This document shows, in pieces, positions 32,910 through 41,612 of a DNA stretch of 64,000 nt. The DNA comes from Agathobacter rectalis ATCC 33656 (GTDB taxonomy: Bacteria > Bacillota > Clostridia > Lachnospirales > Lachnospiraceae): positions 3,039,501 to 3,103,500 of the forward strand of contig NC_012781.1 of assembly GCF_000020605.1 (NCBI RefSeq), read 5' to 3'. Each line of letters starts with the position of its first letter. Within the stretch, counting starts at the first letter, position 1. The notes under the pieces are model-generated. The model saw nothing but the letters and a program-made list of their open reading frames with translations. It searched no databases and had not been told where the DNA came from. The position numbers were made by a program, and so were the translations under genes.

Positions 32910-33350
32910 TTATTGCTGTCTATAACCTCTGTTTATAGCTTTTAAACCCAATTCGGAAAATGCACATTCTACCGAATCAACTGCAGCTGCAAAAACAGCA
33001 TCTCGCTGTTGTCTCTTAAAAATATCATTAATTGGTTCATTAGCCAATGATGCTCCGTTAATACTTGAAAATGGAATTAACAAATATATCTGCACATATA
33101 AATAAGTTCCTACCGTAGTATTAGCTATAACAATTCTAGTATTACCGCCACAATCAATAACAACACATTGCTCTTTTGTTCCAAAAATCACGCCCCCTGA
33201 TTTAACATTAGCAAGCTTCGTTTTTAACGGATACTTCTTTTTTTCCAATTCATTCAATATTGCCTGTTCCAATTGATCTCTCATGCCACCAGAACCATCA
33301 AAAAGATAACTTTTACTATCTACCGCTCTTTCCTGTGCTAATAATCCCAT
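32910..33350 (-). CDS. Hypothetical protein at the head of the cluster
   Basis: This 146-residue protein has no recognised domain. It has a predicted alpha/beta layout with Val-Val-Ile-Asp-Cys-Gly-Gly near residues 68-74 and a hydrophobic strand-like segment near 90-105. Its N-terminus (Met-Gly-Leu-Leu) is not a signal peptide. An AGAGAGG site precedes the ATG. Base use is like the rest of the cluster. It is separated from the next gene by a terminator, so it may be expressed separately or more strongly. Confidence 0.6.
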   Translation of the reverse strand: MGLLAQERAVDSKSYLFDGSGGMRDQLEQAILNELEKKKYPLKTKLANVKSGGVIFGTKEQCVVIDCGGNTRIVIANTTVGTYLYVQIYLLIPFSSINGASLANEPINDIFKRQQRDAVFAAAVDSVECAFSELGLKAINRGYRQQ

Positions 33351-33462
33351 ACAACTACCTCTCTATATTTTATTTAACAATTACATGTATATAATACTAT
33401 ATTCATCAATATTTTACAACCTATAAGTTGTTCTATTCTATTGCCTTTTATGCGTTTACATA

Positions 33463-33835
33463 GTAAACGCTCCATAGTGGGTACAACCACATAAGCAACC
33501 GCTCCGAAGAGCGGCATATCATTAAAGTTGCTTTCTGCATTCCACCGGCAGCGTATCTGACCAGGGAAGCAGATCTTCACAGAAATCCACACCATGTTCA
33601 TCCATGTGCCTAGGGATTTCTTCCAGAAGATATTTGAAATAATTATAAGGCTTGAGGTTATTCGCCTTAGCAGTTTCAGCAATGCTGTAAATCATCGCAC
33701 TTGCTTCGGCTCCTGCAACGGTATCAATCATGACCCAGTTTTTCTTTCCAACACAGAAAGGACGAATGGACTGTTCTGCGGCGTTGTTATCCATTGGGTA
33801 AATCCTCAATAATCAGTACCTGTTCATCTTACCAC
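33463..33835 (-). mobile_element. IS66 remnant (tnpC 3' end and right terminus)
   Basis: On the minus strand, the tnpC fragment is followed by DNA ending in GGAGCGTTTAC at 33463, an IS66-like terminus (compare GCGCTTAC). Directly outside is an inverse GCGTTTAC at 33452-33459, making a GCGTTTAC-ATA-GTAAACGC palindrome. The 5' boundary is not clear and is set where the tnpC frame loses similarity. Confidence 0.55.
33522..33809 (-). pseudogene. IS66 TnpC, C-terminal fragment
   Basis: This 95-residue fragment matches the end of IS66 TnpC: Pro-Met-Asp-Asn-Asn-Ala-Ala-Glu-Gln-Ser-Ile-Arg-Pro-Phe, then Lys-Asn-Trp and Ala-Lys-Ala-Asn-Asn-Leu-Lys-Pro-Tyr. The catalytic Glu of the DDE triad is in the Asn-Ala-Ala-Glu stretch. 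The rest of the gene is gone; just upstream lies an oppositely oriented IS66 tnpA. It is not functional alone. Confidence 0.85.
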
Positions 33836-33924
33836 ATTTCTGAGATAATCGCTCTAACAATATTTCCAACTCGACTTCGTGCAATTCGCTCGATTCGTGT
33901 TACTTTATTCAGGAGGATCATCTC

Positions 33925-34308
33925 ATGAATGCAAGACAAAAACTTCATCAGGTCCATCTTCAGGAATGGGCCATCCTATTTGCAGATCAGAAAGCCAGCG
34001 GGCTTACTGTCCGACAATGATGTGAACAGAATCATCTTTCATTCCACACCTATAACTACTGGAAGCATCTTCTCAAAGAAGAAGTTGTTGACCAGGCCCT
34101 GCCAGATATTGTTCCACTCTCACTTCCTGTTTGCTCAGACTCCGGCTCTTCGTTAGAAACAACAGCACCTGCATTTCCTTCCATTCGTGCAAATCGCTCA
34201 AATAACTCTAATGTAAAAATGTTGATAAATGGTGTTTCTATCGAAATAGATACAGCGGTTTCCGAAGAGTTCCTCGGTAAACTTATCAAGGCGGTGTGCC
34301 ATGCTTAA
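33925..34308 (+). pseudogene. IS66 TnpA with one in-frame stop
   Basis: Reading from ATG 33925 (AGGAGG upstream) gives a 128-codon frame broken once, by TGA at 34018-34020. The context is Thr-Val-Arg-Gln-stop-Cys-Glu-Gln, where relatives have Trp-Cys. The rest continues to the TAA at 34306-34308 and overlaps tnpB by eight bases, as in intact IS66 operons. The N-terminal helix-turn-helix and C-terminal Ile-Lys-Ala-Val segments are recognisable. Confidence 0.8.
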
Positions 34309-34660
34309 AGATGCTAATCATAGTTACTTTGCCGGTGTCTACATCGTCTGCGGTTACACAGACTTGCGCTTCGGGATTGATTCGCTGGCTGCCATCATCG
34401 AACGCAGATTTCATATGAATCTGTTTGTGCCTAATACCCGGTTTCTTTTCTGTGGCAGGTCTTCCACCAAGATCAAGGGATTACTCTGGGAAGGTGATGG
34501 TTTTCTGCTCCTTTACAAGCGCGTGGAATCTGGTCATTTCACATGGCCACGTTCCTCCAACGATCTCAGGTCTTTATCCGCAGAGCAGTTCCACTGGCTG
34601 ATGCAGGGATTTGCCATTGAACCTGTCATCCATGATATAACACCTGACACTTCTACCTGA
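34301..34660 (+). CDS. tnpB: IS66 accessory protein TnpB
   Basis: This 119-residue protein has the IS66 Orf2 signature: Val-Cys-Gly-Tyr-Thr-Asp-Leu-Arg-Phe-Gly-Ile-Asp-Ser-Leu, Leu-Phe-Leu/Phe-Cys-Gly-Arg, then Gly-Leu-Leu-Trp-Glu-Gly-Asp-Gly-Phe-Leu-Leu-Leu-Tyr-Lys-Arg. It is intact but its tnpA is broken. No tnpC follows on this strand; an IS630 transposase gene lies downstream instead. Confidence 0.9.
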   Translation: MLKDANHSYFAGVYIVCGYTDLRFGIDSLAAIIERRFHMNLFVPNTRFLFCGRSSTKIKGLLWEGDGFLLLYKRVESGHFTWPRSSNDLRSLSAEQFHWLMQGFAIEPVIHDITPDTST

Positions 34661-34747
34661 TTCTGATATTTTTGTGCAAAACAGAGAACTTTATTTCCCG
34701 TTCTCAGCCATGTTTTTCATGTGCTGTGCACAGCTTCCAGACACTTT

Positions 34748-35929
34748 TTAATGAGCACTAAAAGGCATCCAAAGCTCTGTACAGCACTTTTTCTTTTCTA
34801 TTTCATCCATTTTATATTTCCAATGGTAAACTACTGGCTCGCGGTTAACTTCTTCAAAATACTGGTAAATTCGTTCTTCCAATTCCTGTTTGGTTTTGAC
34901 ACGAATTCCACGCAGCATTTGTTTCGTCATCTTGCTAAAGAAACTTTCAATCATGTTTAACCAAGAACCATGCTTTGGTGTGAATACAAATTTAAACCGA
35001 CCTTTTGGCATCGTATCCAAAAATCGCTGTGTTTCTTTGGATGTATGTGCTGAGTGGTTATCAAGAATGATTCTGATGGTATCCTGCAATGGATATTTTT
35101 TGTCCCGTATTTTTAAAAATTCAATAAAGTCAGAACTCTTGTGTGTTTCACTTACCAATGGGATGGCTTCTCCTGTAAGAAGATCGATACCAGCTAATAA
35201 AGAAAGTGTTCCCAGACGTTTGTATTCCGCATCACGATATACCTCGCCATTTTCTGTTGTCGGGCGTAAATCCGGTGCTGTATTGGAAATTGCCTGTATG
35301 CCTGGTTTTTCATCATATGATACCGTGATTGTCAGTTTATAATCATCTGGAACAATGAGTGTACCATTTTCATCAAACTGCATTTCAATCTGTTTGTAAA
35401 CCAAGAGAACTTCGTGCATTTTTGATTCAAAATCTTGATCTCGCTTCTCACAATAATACCTGATTTTGAATGGTTTGATATCCTGTTCCTTGAGGAATTT
35501 CTGAATATAAGGTTTAGTAATGGTTGTAAGTCTTGGATATCCTGCTTCTTCTGCGTGTTTCTGAATATGCTTATGAAGAGCATTTAAAGTCCAAAGTTCC
35601 TGTGCATAGCCAAGTTCTACTGGTCTCTGACAAGCAAGATTGATGATCCATGCTTTTGCATCATCTGTAATTTCAGATGGGCGTCCGGGGCGCTGAGTAT
35701 CAAAAAGAGCTTTTTCAATACCGCCCTCGTAATATTTAGAAACACAAAGCCGTACGGTTGCTGAACTAATGGCAAGTTTTTCAGCGATAGCGTTGAAAGT
35801 CATGCCATCAGATTTATATAATAAAATTTTGGCACGATCTACAATTTGTGCCTGAATTGTTCTTTTTTTTGATAATGTTTTAAGGTAATCTTTGTCTTCC
35901 TCTGACAGAGTAAGATATGTTCTTCTCAT
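34748..35929 (-). CDS. IS630-family transposase
   Basis: This transposase of about 393 residues has an N-terminal helix-turn-helix region (Leu-Ala-Ile-Ser-Ser-Ala-Thr-Val-Arg) with Arg-Pro-Gly-Arg-Pro-Ser. The DDE core has Tyr-Asp-Glu-Lys-Pro (first Asp), Leu-Asp-Asn-His-Ser-Ala-His (second Asp), and Pro-Lys-His-Gly-Ser-Trp-Leu-Asn-Met-Ile-Glu (Glu). It is full length. An ATG at 35938 touches its own AAAGGG, so the ATG at 35929 is the better start. The left end of the downstream IS66 begins 11 bases beyond 35938, so the 5' end of this IS was probably cut off. I could not find matching IS630 termini. Confidence 0.9.
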   Translation of the reverse strand: MRRTYLTLSEEDKDYLKTLSKKRTIQAQIVDRAKILLYKSDGMTFNAIAEKLAISSATVRLCVSKYYEGGIEKALFDTQRPGRPSEITDDAKAWIINLACQRPVELGYAQELWTLNALHKHIQKHAEEAGYPRLTTITKPYIQKFLKEQDIKPFKIRYYCEKRDQDFESKMHEVLLVYKQIEMQFDENGTLIVPDDYKLTITVSYDEKPGIQAISNTAPDLRPTTENGEVYRDAEYKRLGTLSLLAGIDLLTGEAIPLVSETHKSSDFIEFLKIRDKKYPLQDTIRIILDNHSAHTSKETQRFLDTMPKGRFKFVFTPKHGSWLNMIESFFSKMTKQMLRGIRVKTKQELEERIYQYFEEVNREPVVYHWKYKMDEIEKKKCCTELWMPFSAH

Positions 35930-36086
35930 AGCGTTCATCCCTTTCTTAGTAAGCGCAAAATAATTCGACGGATTGCAACAAGTTAATTATCAACTCATAA
36001 TAAGTATCAGGAAATGCTAGTATTTTACTATACTTATGTTTGCTAGATGCTGGCATTTTACTCTGATTATTATGAGGTGACAAACT

Positions 36087-36464
36087 ATGAGAGCACCAAG
36101 AGTACCAGTCGAAGAACAATACCGCCTGATCATGGAATGCCGCAAAAGTGGACTGTCTGATCATCAGTGGTGTTTAAACAATGACATTAATCCAGGCACC
36201 TTTTACTACTGGGTTAAGCGTCTCCGCAAGAATGGCTGCGGAGATATTCCTGAGAAAAATCAGCTGTCAACTTATGAACAGTCTCATCAGGAAGTTGTAA
36301 AAATTGAGATGAATTCCATTTCGGTTCCCACTGACATGAATAAAAATACTGATACAGCCGCAATGGAGTTAATGATTGGAAACATGAATCTGCGCATTTC
36401 AAACGAAACGGCTCCACTGCTTCTTGCTAAAACAATCCAGATACTTGCGGAGCTTTCATGCTAG
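36087..36464 (+). CDS. tnpA: IS66 TnpA
   Basis: This 125-residue protein has an N-terminal helix-turn-helix: Arg-Leu-Ile-Met-Glu-Cys-Arg-Lys-Ser-Gly-Leu-Ser-Asp-His-Gln-Trp-Cys, then Asn-Pro-Gly-Thr-Phe-Tyr-Tyr-Trp-Val-Lys-Arg-Leu-Arg. This is typical for the small first ORF of IS66 elements. It is intact, starts after a GAGGTGAC site and overlaps tnpB by seven bases. The Trp-Cys seen here is the position where the other copy has a TGA. Confidence 0.9.
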   Translation: MRAPRVPVEEQYRLIMECRKSGLSDHQWCLNNDINPGTFYYWVKRLRKNGCGDIPEKNQLSTYEQSHQEVVKIEMNSISVPTDMNKNTDTAAMELMIGNMNLRISNETAPLLLAKTIQILAELSC

Positions 36465-36799
36465 GCGATATAACAGCTGCCGGCGAGCTTTATATTGTGA
36501 CTGGGTATACCGATATGAGAAAGTCGATCGACGGACTGTGTGCAATCGTTGAAGACCAGCTTCACATGGATCCAAGACGCAGTGCTCTTTACCTGTTCTG
36601 TGGAAAACGCTGTGACAGGGTAAAGGCACTTCTATGGGAAAACGATGGCTTTGTACTCCTGTATAAACGAATGGAAGTAAAAGGCAGGTTCCGCTGGCCA
36701 CGTTCAAGTCAGGAAGTGCGTCAGCTTACATGGCAGCAATTCGATTGGCTTATGTCAGGTCTTGAAATCGAACAGCCCAAAGCATTTAAAACGCCGTGA
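36458..36799 (+). CDS. tnpB: IS66 TnpB
   Basis: This 113-residue protein has Thr-Gly-Tyr-Thr-Asp-Met-Arg-Lys-Ser-Ile-Asp-Gly-Leu, Leu-Tyr-Leu-Phe-Cys-Gly-Lys-Arg, and Leu-Leu-Trp-Glu-Asn-Asp-Gly-Phe-Val-Leu-Leu-Tyr-Lys-Arg, the IS66 Orf2 pattern. It is intact and overlaps tnpA. It differs from the copy at 34301 enough to belong to another IS66 lineage. Confidence 0.92.
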   Translation: MLGDITAAGELYIVTGYTDMRKSIDGLCAIVEDQLHMDPRRSALYLFCGKRCDRVKALLWENDGFVLLYKRMEVKGRFRWPRSSQEVRQLTWQQFDWLMSGLEIEQPKAFKTP

Positions 36800-36884
36800 A
36801 GCCTTGAAAATACTGGCATTTCTGCTTCTCCTTTAATGCTCTTTGTGGTATAATAAGAGTATTGAAAAAGGAGCAGAAAATCAC

Positions 36885-38495
36885 ATGGTAGTAAGTGCAA
36901 AAGACTCAAAACTTCTTGAGCAGAAGGATCTTATCAGCCAACTGAATACAACCATTGCAGCCCAGACGGAACTGATTCAGTCATTAAAGAAGGATCATGA
37001 AGCTGACCGTGAGCAGATACAGAATCTTCTGGCACAGGTTGATTATCTTACAAAGAAACTGTTCGGCACATCAAGTGAAAAGATGAAAGATGTGGAAGGC
37101 CAGTTAAATCTGTTTGATGAAACTGAGCAGGAAGCTGATATTGATCTTAAGGCACCTGTTATTAAGGTTCCTGAGCATACACGCAAGAAAAAACGTACTC
37201 TTGAGGAACTTTTTAAAGGAGTTCCATCTCGTGATGAGATTATTTCACTTCCTGAAGATGAGAGAGTCTGTGATGAGTGTGGTGCTGCCCTTGAACCTAT
37301 AGGCAAAGAGTTTGTACGGCATGAATTCCGTTTTACCCCTGCAAAAGGTGAAGTTGTAAACATTTACCGTGAGACATACAAATGTCCGGCATGCTCTACA
37401 GCAGATGCAATGGAAGAAAATATAAAGTTTGTAAAGGCTGCTGTCCCGGAGGCGCTTATTCCAAACAGCTATGCTTCGGGATCAGCTGTTGCCTGGGTAA
37501 TGTATCAGAAGTTCGCAAATGCAATGCCACTGTACCGTCAGTAACAGGACTGGCATCAGCTTGGAGTGGATTTTACCAGGGCAACACTTGCCAACTGGAT
37601 CATATATTGTGCGGATAATTATTTCAAACCGATATATGATTATCTTCACAGGCAGCTGCTTCTCAGGAAATATCTGATGGCAGATGAGACACGAATACAG
37701 GTACTGAAGGAGCCTGAAAGAAATCCCGAAACTGATTCTTTCATGTGGCTGTTCCGCTCTGGTGAAGATGGACTGCCACCTATCGTCCTTTACCATTACA
37801 CTGAAACAAGGGCAAGATACAATGCAGTTGATTTCCTTGATGGTTTTTCGGACGGATACCTGGAAACGGATGGTTATCAGGGCTATAATAATCTCCCTGG
37901 TATCAGGCGCTGCTCCTGCTGGGCGCATACAAGAAGATACTTCATTGATGCGGTTCCAAAAGGAAAGCAGTATGATTACAGCAATCCGGCAGTACAGGGA
38001 GTCCAGTTCTGTTCAAAGCTTTTTGAGTATGAGCGCAGATCACAGAACAAGAATCACACATTTGAGCAGAGAAAAGCCTATCGTCTTGAAAAAGAAAAAC
38101 CGATACTCGACGCGTTCTGGAGCTGGCTTGACGAGCAGAAGCCACGTAAGGGAAGCCGTTTCGAGACAGCGGTGAAGTATGCCCAAAACCGGAAATATAC
38201 GTTGATGACATATCTTGAGGATGGACACTGCAGTTTTTCCAATAATCTAAGTGAAAATGCCATACGTCCATTTACAGTTGGAAGGAAAAACTGGCTGTTT
38301 AGCGCAACTCCAAAAGGTGCCACTGCCAGTGCACTGGTCTACACAATGGTCGAGATGGCAAAGGCCAATGAGCTTAACATTTATAAATACCTGACATATC
38401 TTTTGGAGCATCGTCCAAGTGAAGACATTTCAGATGAACAGCTTGAGACTTTGACTCCGTGGAGCGAAGAAGTTCAAAATGTTTGCAAAAATTAA
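36885..38495 (+). pseudogene. tnpC: IS66 transposase TnpC with one in-frame stop
   Basis: The start ATG 36885 follows AAAGGAG. The frame encodes the coiled-coil N-terminus, then the zinc-finger-like Cys-Asp-Glu-Cys ... Cys-Pro-Ala-Cys. The DDE core has Met-Ala-Asp-Glu-Thr-Arg (first Asp), Thr-Asp-Gly-Tyr-Gln-Gly-Tyr (second Asp) and Asn-Leu-Ser-Glu-Asn-Ala-Ile-Arg-Pro-Phe (Glu). A single TAA at 37542-37544 interrupts it between Tyr-Arg-Gln and Gln-Asp-Trp, where relatives have Glu (GAA). The frame is otherwise open for 536 codons. Two fragments are made unless the stop is read through. Confidence 0.9.
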
Positions 38496-38505
38496 AATGT
38501 AGTAA

Positions 38506-38539
38506 AACGCTTGCATCTAGCAAAGATGATGCAAGCGTT
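38506..38539 (+). terminator. Hairpin after IS66 tnpC
   Basis: A perfect 12-bp stem (AACGCTTGCATC) with a 10-base loop lies 10 bases beyond the tnpC stop. It has no long T tract. It is probably the element's own weak terminator. Confidence 0.55.
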
Positions 38540-38715
38540 AATTAAAATCTAGCGTTGGAATATTGAGCGCTTACGCAAGAATAATTAGTGTTCGCTGATA
38601 GCTTGCCAGTTTTATGCGTGTTATTTTATGGATGAGCTGCACACAATATGTTTCTTATTATCTCCTTTTCAGACATATTGAGCAATATTCTCCCGGATAC
38701 ATCCGGCCTTTTTCA

Positions 38716-40380
38716 TCACAATCTCAAGCTCATAAAGTCCTTCACCAAAACAGTTCCCTTAATCTCAGCTCCATCTCCTGTATTATAAACTTCTGTATCC
38801 CTAACTCCTTCAAGCCTTCGCTCTATCCATTTCCTGTAAATGTCCAAATTTTTGCTAGTATACACCATCCCACCTGTATTGCTTCTAATATGACGCAATC
38901 CATCTGTATTCTCTATCCTGCGTCCCTCGCCCGAAGCATGAGAATAACCGCCAGTATAGGCTAAATCAACACCCACAAAAATAATTTTTCTTGCTCCAAA
39001 ACGCAGAGCAATGTCCAATGCCGTTGTGGTCACGGAACCACCTGTCTCAAAAAGTGTTGCACCAATCTCTTCTGCTTTTATCTCTGCGTGAACATATCCA
39101 CTTTGATATGCCACATAGATTGGACCATTATAATAATCAATTACTGATGATGAAGCCGTTGAAAGGAGAATCATAGGAATATTCTTCAGGTTCACTCCAT
39201 CAATTTGTTTATACATAAGCGGCTGTGGATCTGTTATGATAACTGCATCCGGAATAATTCCTTCATTGACAAGCTTTCTTGTGATATGACCTGTAGCAAA
39301 TACGGTTATTTTATCTCTACATTTTTTTATTGAAGTCAACTGTGAATCAACCGATGGACCTGCTCCCACTATCACCACTGCTTTATCTTTGAATATATCT
39401 TTCAATTCACCACACTCCGGTAAATTCAATTTGGAAATCACCTCAAAGTTAGAATCAAGCAAACCACCTTGTTCTCTCATGCTGCTCGTTGTAACAAAGA
39501 AATCTTCAAGCAACTGTCTGGTTTGTGCGTCTTCTATCATTTTGATGGCAGGATAATGTACTAATAACTCTGCATTTTTCATTTCTGCAAACCGCCCGCT
39601 AAGCTCGCTGACAAGCTGCTTCAGGTCATCGTTATAAACCACTCGCATCCTGCCGTTTGCAATATACGTTGTCCAGTCAATATATGTAAATGCCATATGA
39701 AGCAAATAGATATTGCTCTCAAATACATGCACCCTTGCCGACTGATGTCTGTTCAAAAGCTCCAGCACATGGTATCCAAGCTCCATTCCAAAAACCATAT
39801 ACTCCTCTGCCTGCTTTAAACTATCTGCCAAAAGCCTTGCTTCCCTCTCAGGATTAACAGAGCTGTGGAGATAAAACGACTGTCCATTTGCAAAAGCCTG
39901 AGCGGTAGGCTGTCCATTAATTGCCAGACTTAATGTAAGCTTATCAGACAACAAGGAGTTCTTTCCCTCATCCTCGTTTTCTTTATCCAACACCCTATAT
40001 AAAGAAAAATCATATTGTTTTAAAGCTATCATATTTCTCTCAAAAAAATCAGGAACCTGAACCAAGTCACGTTCCTGAAAAGCAATCTGAATCTTCTGCA
40101 ATAAAGGCAGCAAATCACCTTCTATAATATCCGCCTGTAAAAAATAATCACAATTGTCCTGTGCGTCAAGTAATGCCGGCAAAATAAGCTGCAGCTCATC
40201 TGCCAGCTCCTTAAAATCTTCCTGTGAAAATATATATCCGGCAACAGTATCTAAATTCCCAAGCAGTTTTATCAGCTTGCTTGTTGCAATGTAGAAATTC
40301 TGTTTTCTAAAGCTCTCGACTATCTCATAAGAAAGCTTAATACTCTGCTGATTATTATAGAATAACTTTATATCCATCAT
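38716..40380 (-). CDS. Maf-type (DUF115) motility-associated glycosyltransferase
   Basis: This 554-residue paralogue of the protein at 21722-23362 has the same order: a helical N-terminus, Gly-Met/Met-Glu-Leu-Gly-Tyr-His near residue 200, then the core Val-Val-Ile-Val-Gly-Ala-Gly-Pro-Ser-Val-Asp-Ser near 333. Val-Ile-Ile-Thr-Asp-Pro-Gln-Pro and Glu-Thr-Gly-Gly-Ser-Val-Thr-Thr-Thr-Ala-Leu-Asp follow. It lies one base downstream of pseC, so it shares the pseC transcript. That coupling supports transfer of pseudaminic acid to flagellin. The IS66 element ends 141 bases past its stop. Confidence 0.88.
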   Translation of the reverse strand: MMDIKLFYNNQQSIKLSYEIVESFRKQNFYIATSKLIKLLGNLDTVAGYIFSQEDFKELADELQLILPALLDAQDNCDYFLQADIIEGDLLPLLQKIQIAFQERDLVQVPDFFERNMIALKQYDFSLYRVLDKENEDEGKNSLLSDKLTLSLAINGQPTAQAFANGQSFYLHSSVNPEREARLLADSLKQAEEYMVFGMELGYHVLELLNRHQSARVHVFESNIYLLHMAFTYIDWTTYIANGRMRVVYNDDLKQLVSELSGRFAEMKNAELLVHYPAIKMIEDAQTRQLLEDFFVTTSSMREQGGLLDSNFEVISKLNLPECGELKDIFKDKAVVIVGAGPSVDSQLTSIKKCRDKITVFATGHITRKLVNEGIIPDAVIITDPQPLMYKQIDGVNLKNIPMILLSTASSSVIDYYNGPIYVAYQSGYVHAEIKAEEIGATLFETGGSVTTTALDIALRFGARKIIFVGVDLAYTGGYSHASGEGRRIENTDGLRHIRSNTGGMVYTSKNLDIYRKWIERRLEGVRDTEVYNTGDGAEIKGTVLVKDFMSLRL

Positions 40381-40381
40381 T

Positions 40382-41506
40382 CTATTCCTCGCACAAACTC
40401 TTCAAGGTATCAATAACATAATCCTGCTGCTCAGATGTCAATCCCGGATACAAAGGCAGACTAATAATATGAGAATAAATCTCCTCCGCATTAGCACAAT
40501 GCACATTCTCATATCCATGCTCCTGATAATACGGATGCATATAAACAGGAATATAATGTACATTCACTCCGATTCCCTTTTCACGCATTTTCTCAAAAAC
40601 CTGTCTTCTATCACAATTTTTCACCTGAACTATGTACAGATGCCAACCACTTTCCGTATCCGAAAGCTGATAAGGTGTGATAATATTGTCACAATCCGCA
40701 AAGGCCTCATTATAATGTGCAACAATTTCCTTTCGGCGTGCTAAAAATCTGTCCAGCTTCTTCATCTGACTACAGCCTAAGGCACACTGGATATCAGTTA
40801 TCCTGTAATTGTAGCCCAAATCAAACTGCTGATAAAACCACGGTCCATCATTCCTTGTCATCATAGAATCATCTCTTGTAATGCCATGACTGCGGAAAAG
40901 AATCATCTTTTTATAAAAGTCCTCATTGTCAGTGACTATCATACCACCCTCGCCTGTGGTAATCGGCTTCACCGGATGGAAGCTGAATGTAGTCATATCA
41001 GACATACTACCTACCTTCTTGCCCTTGTAAACAGAGCCAAGTGCATGCGCTCCGTCCTCGATTACAATAAGTCCATGCTCACGCGCAATGCTGTGTATAG
41101 CATCCATATCACAAGGCTGACCAGCTAAATGAACAGCTATGATTGCCTTTGTCCTGTCAGTAATCTTTCTTTGAATATCCTCTGGGTCTATATTGTAAGT
41201 CTTCGGATCAACATCAGCAAATACAGGTGTACCGCCACAATACAGTACACAGTTTGCAGATGCTGCAAACGTAAGCGGTGTGGTAATAACCTCATCTCCC
41301 GGTCCAATCCCTGCCGCAAAGCAAGCTGCATGAAGAGCAGATGTGCCGTTTGAAATGGCAACTGCATATTTAGCTCCAACATAATCAGCCACAGTCTGCT
41401 CAAATTCTGCAATCTTTGGTCCTGTTGTAAGGGAATCTGATTGGAGGACATCTACAACTGCCTGAATGTCATCTTGATCTATTGTTTGTTTTCCGTATGG
41501 TATCAT
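40382..41506 (-). CDS. pseC: UDP-4-amino-4,6-dideoxy-N-acetyl-beta-L-altrosamine transaminase
   Basis: This 374-residue DegT/DnrJ/EryC1-type aminotransferase performs step two of pseudaminic acid synthesis, putting an amino group at C4 using PLP and glutamate. The PLP lysine is Lys180 in Ser-Phe-His-Pro-Val-Lys-Pro-Ile-Thr-Thr-Gly-Glu-Gly-Gly, and Asp151 in Ile-Glu-Asp-Gly-Ala-His-Ala binds the ring nitrogen. The N-terminus Ile-Pro-Tyr-Gly-Lys-Gln is typical of PseC. It lies about 6.5 kb from pseB, separated by transposon debris and the ATP-grasp, SDR, pseG, pseI and pseF genes, with its own promoter. Confidence 0.93.
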   Translation of the reverse strand: MIPYGKQTIDQDDIQAVVDVLQSDSLTTGPKIAEFEQTVADYVGAKYAVAISNGTSALHAACFAAGIGPGDEVITTPLTFAASANCVLYCGGTPVFADVDPKTYNIDPEDIQRKITDRTKAIIAVHLAGQPCDMDAIHSIAREHGLIVIEDGAHALGSVYKGKKVGSMSDMTTFSFHPVKPITTGEGGMIVTDNEDFYKKMILFRSHGITRDDSMMTRNDGPWFYQQFDLGYNYRITDIQCALGCSQMKKLDRFLARRKEIVAHYNEAFADCDNIITPYQLSDTESGWHLYIVQVKNCDRRQVFEKMREKGIGVNVHYIPVYMHPYYQEHGYENVHCANAEEIYSHIISLPLYPGLTSEQQDYVIDTLKSLCEE

Positions 41507-41541
41507 ATATCTACACTCCCTATAAAAAATAAGCTAAAGAT

Positions 41542-41570
41542 ATTATAGCCTATCCCTGGCTTATTGAAAA
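41542..41570 (-). promoter_or_regulatory. Promoter of pseC-maf
   Basis: TATAAT (41547-41542) lies 17 bases after TTTTCA (41570-41565) on the minus strand, 35 bases upstream of the pseC start codon. Confidence 0.6.
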
Positions 41571-41612
41571 GATTCTTATAATATTTATTTCTCCAATATG
41601 ATGCAACTAATT

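Larger units (their letters stand above)
35949..38574 (+). mobile_element. IS66-family insertion sequence (tnpA-tnpB-tnpC)
   Basis: The termini are GTAAGCGCAAAATAATTCG at 35949 and the inverse of GTAAGCGCTCAATATTCCAA ending at 38574. Between them are tnpA, tnpB and a tnpC with a nonsense codon. The flanking octamers (CTTTCTTA and GCAAGAAT) do not match, so there is no target duplication and the element may have taken part in rearrangement. Its right end is nearly identical to the solo end at 20635-20659. Confidence 0.85.

Noticed and set aside
33374-33682. A 102-codon frame overlapping the tnpC fragment
   Set aside because: The overlapping frame at 33522-33809 contains the IS66 motifs, so this one is the wrong frame.
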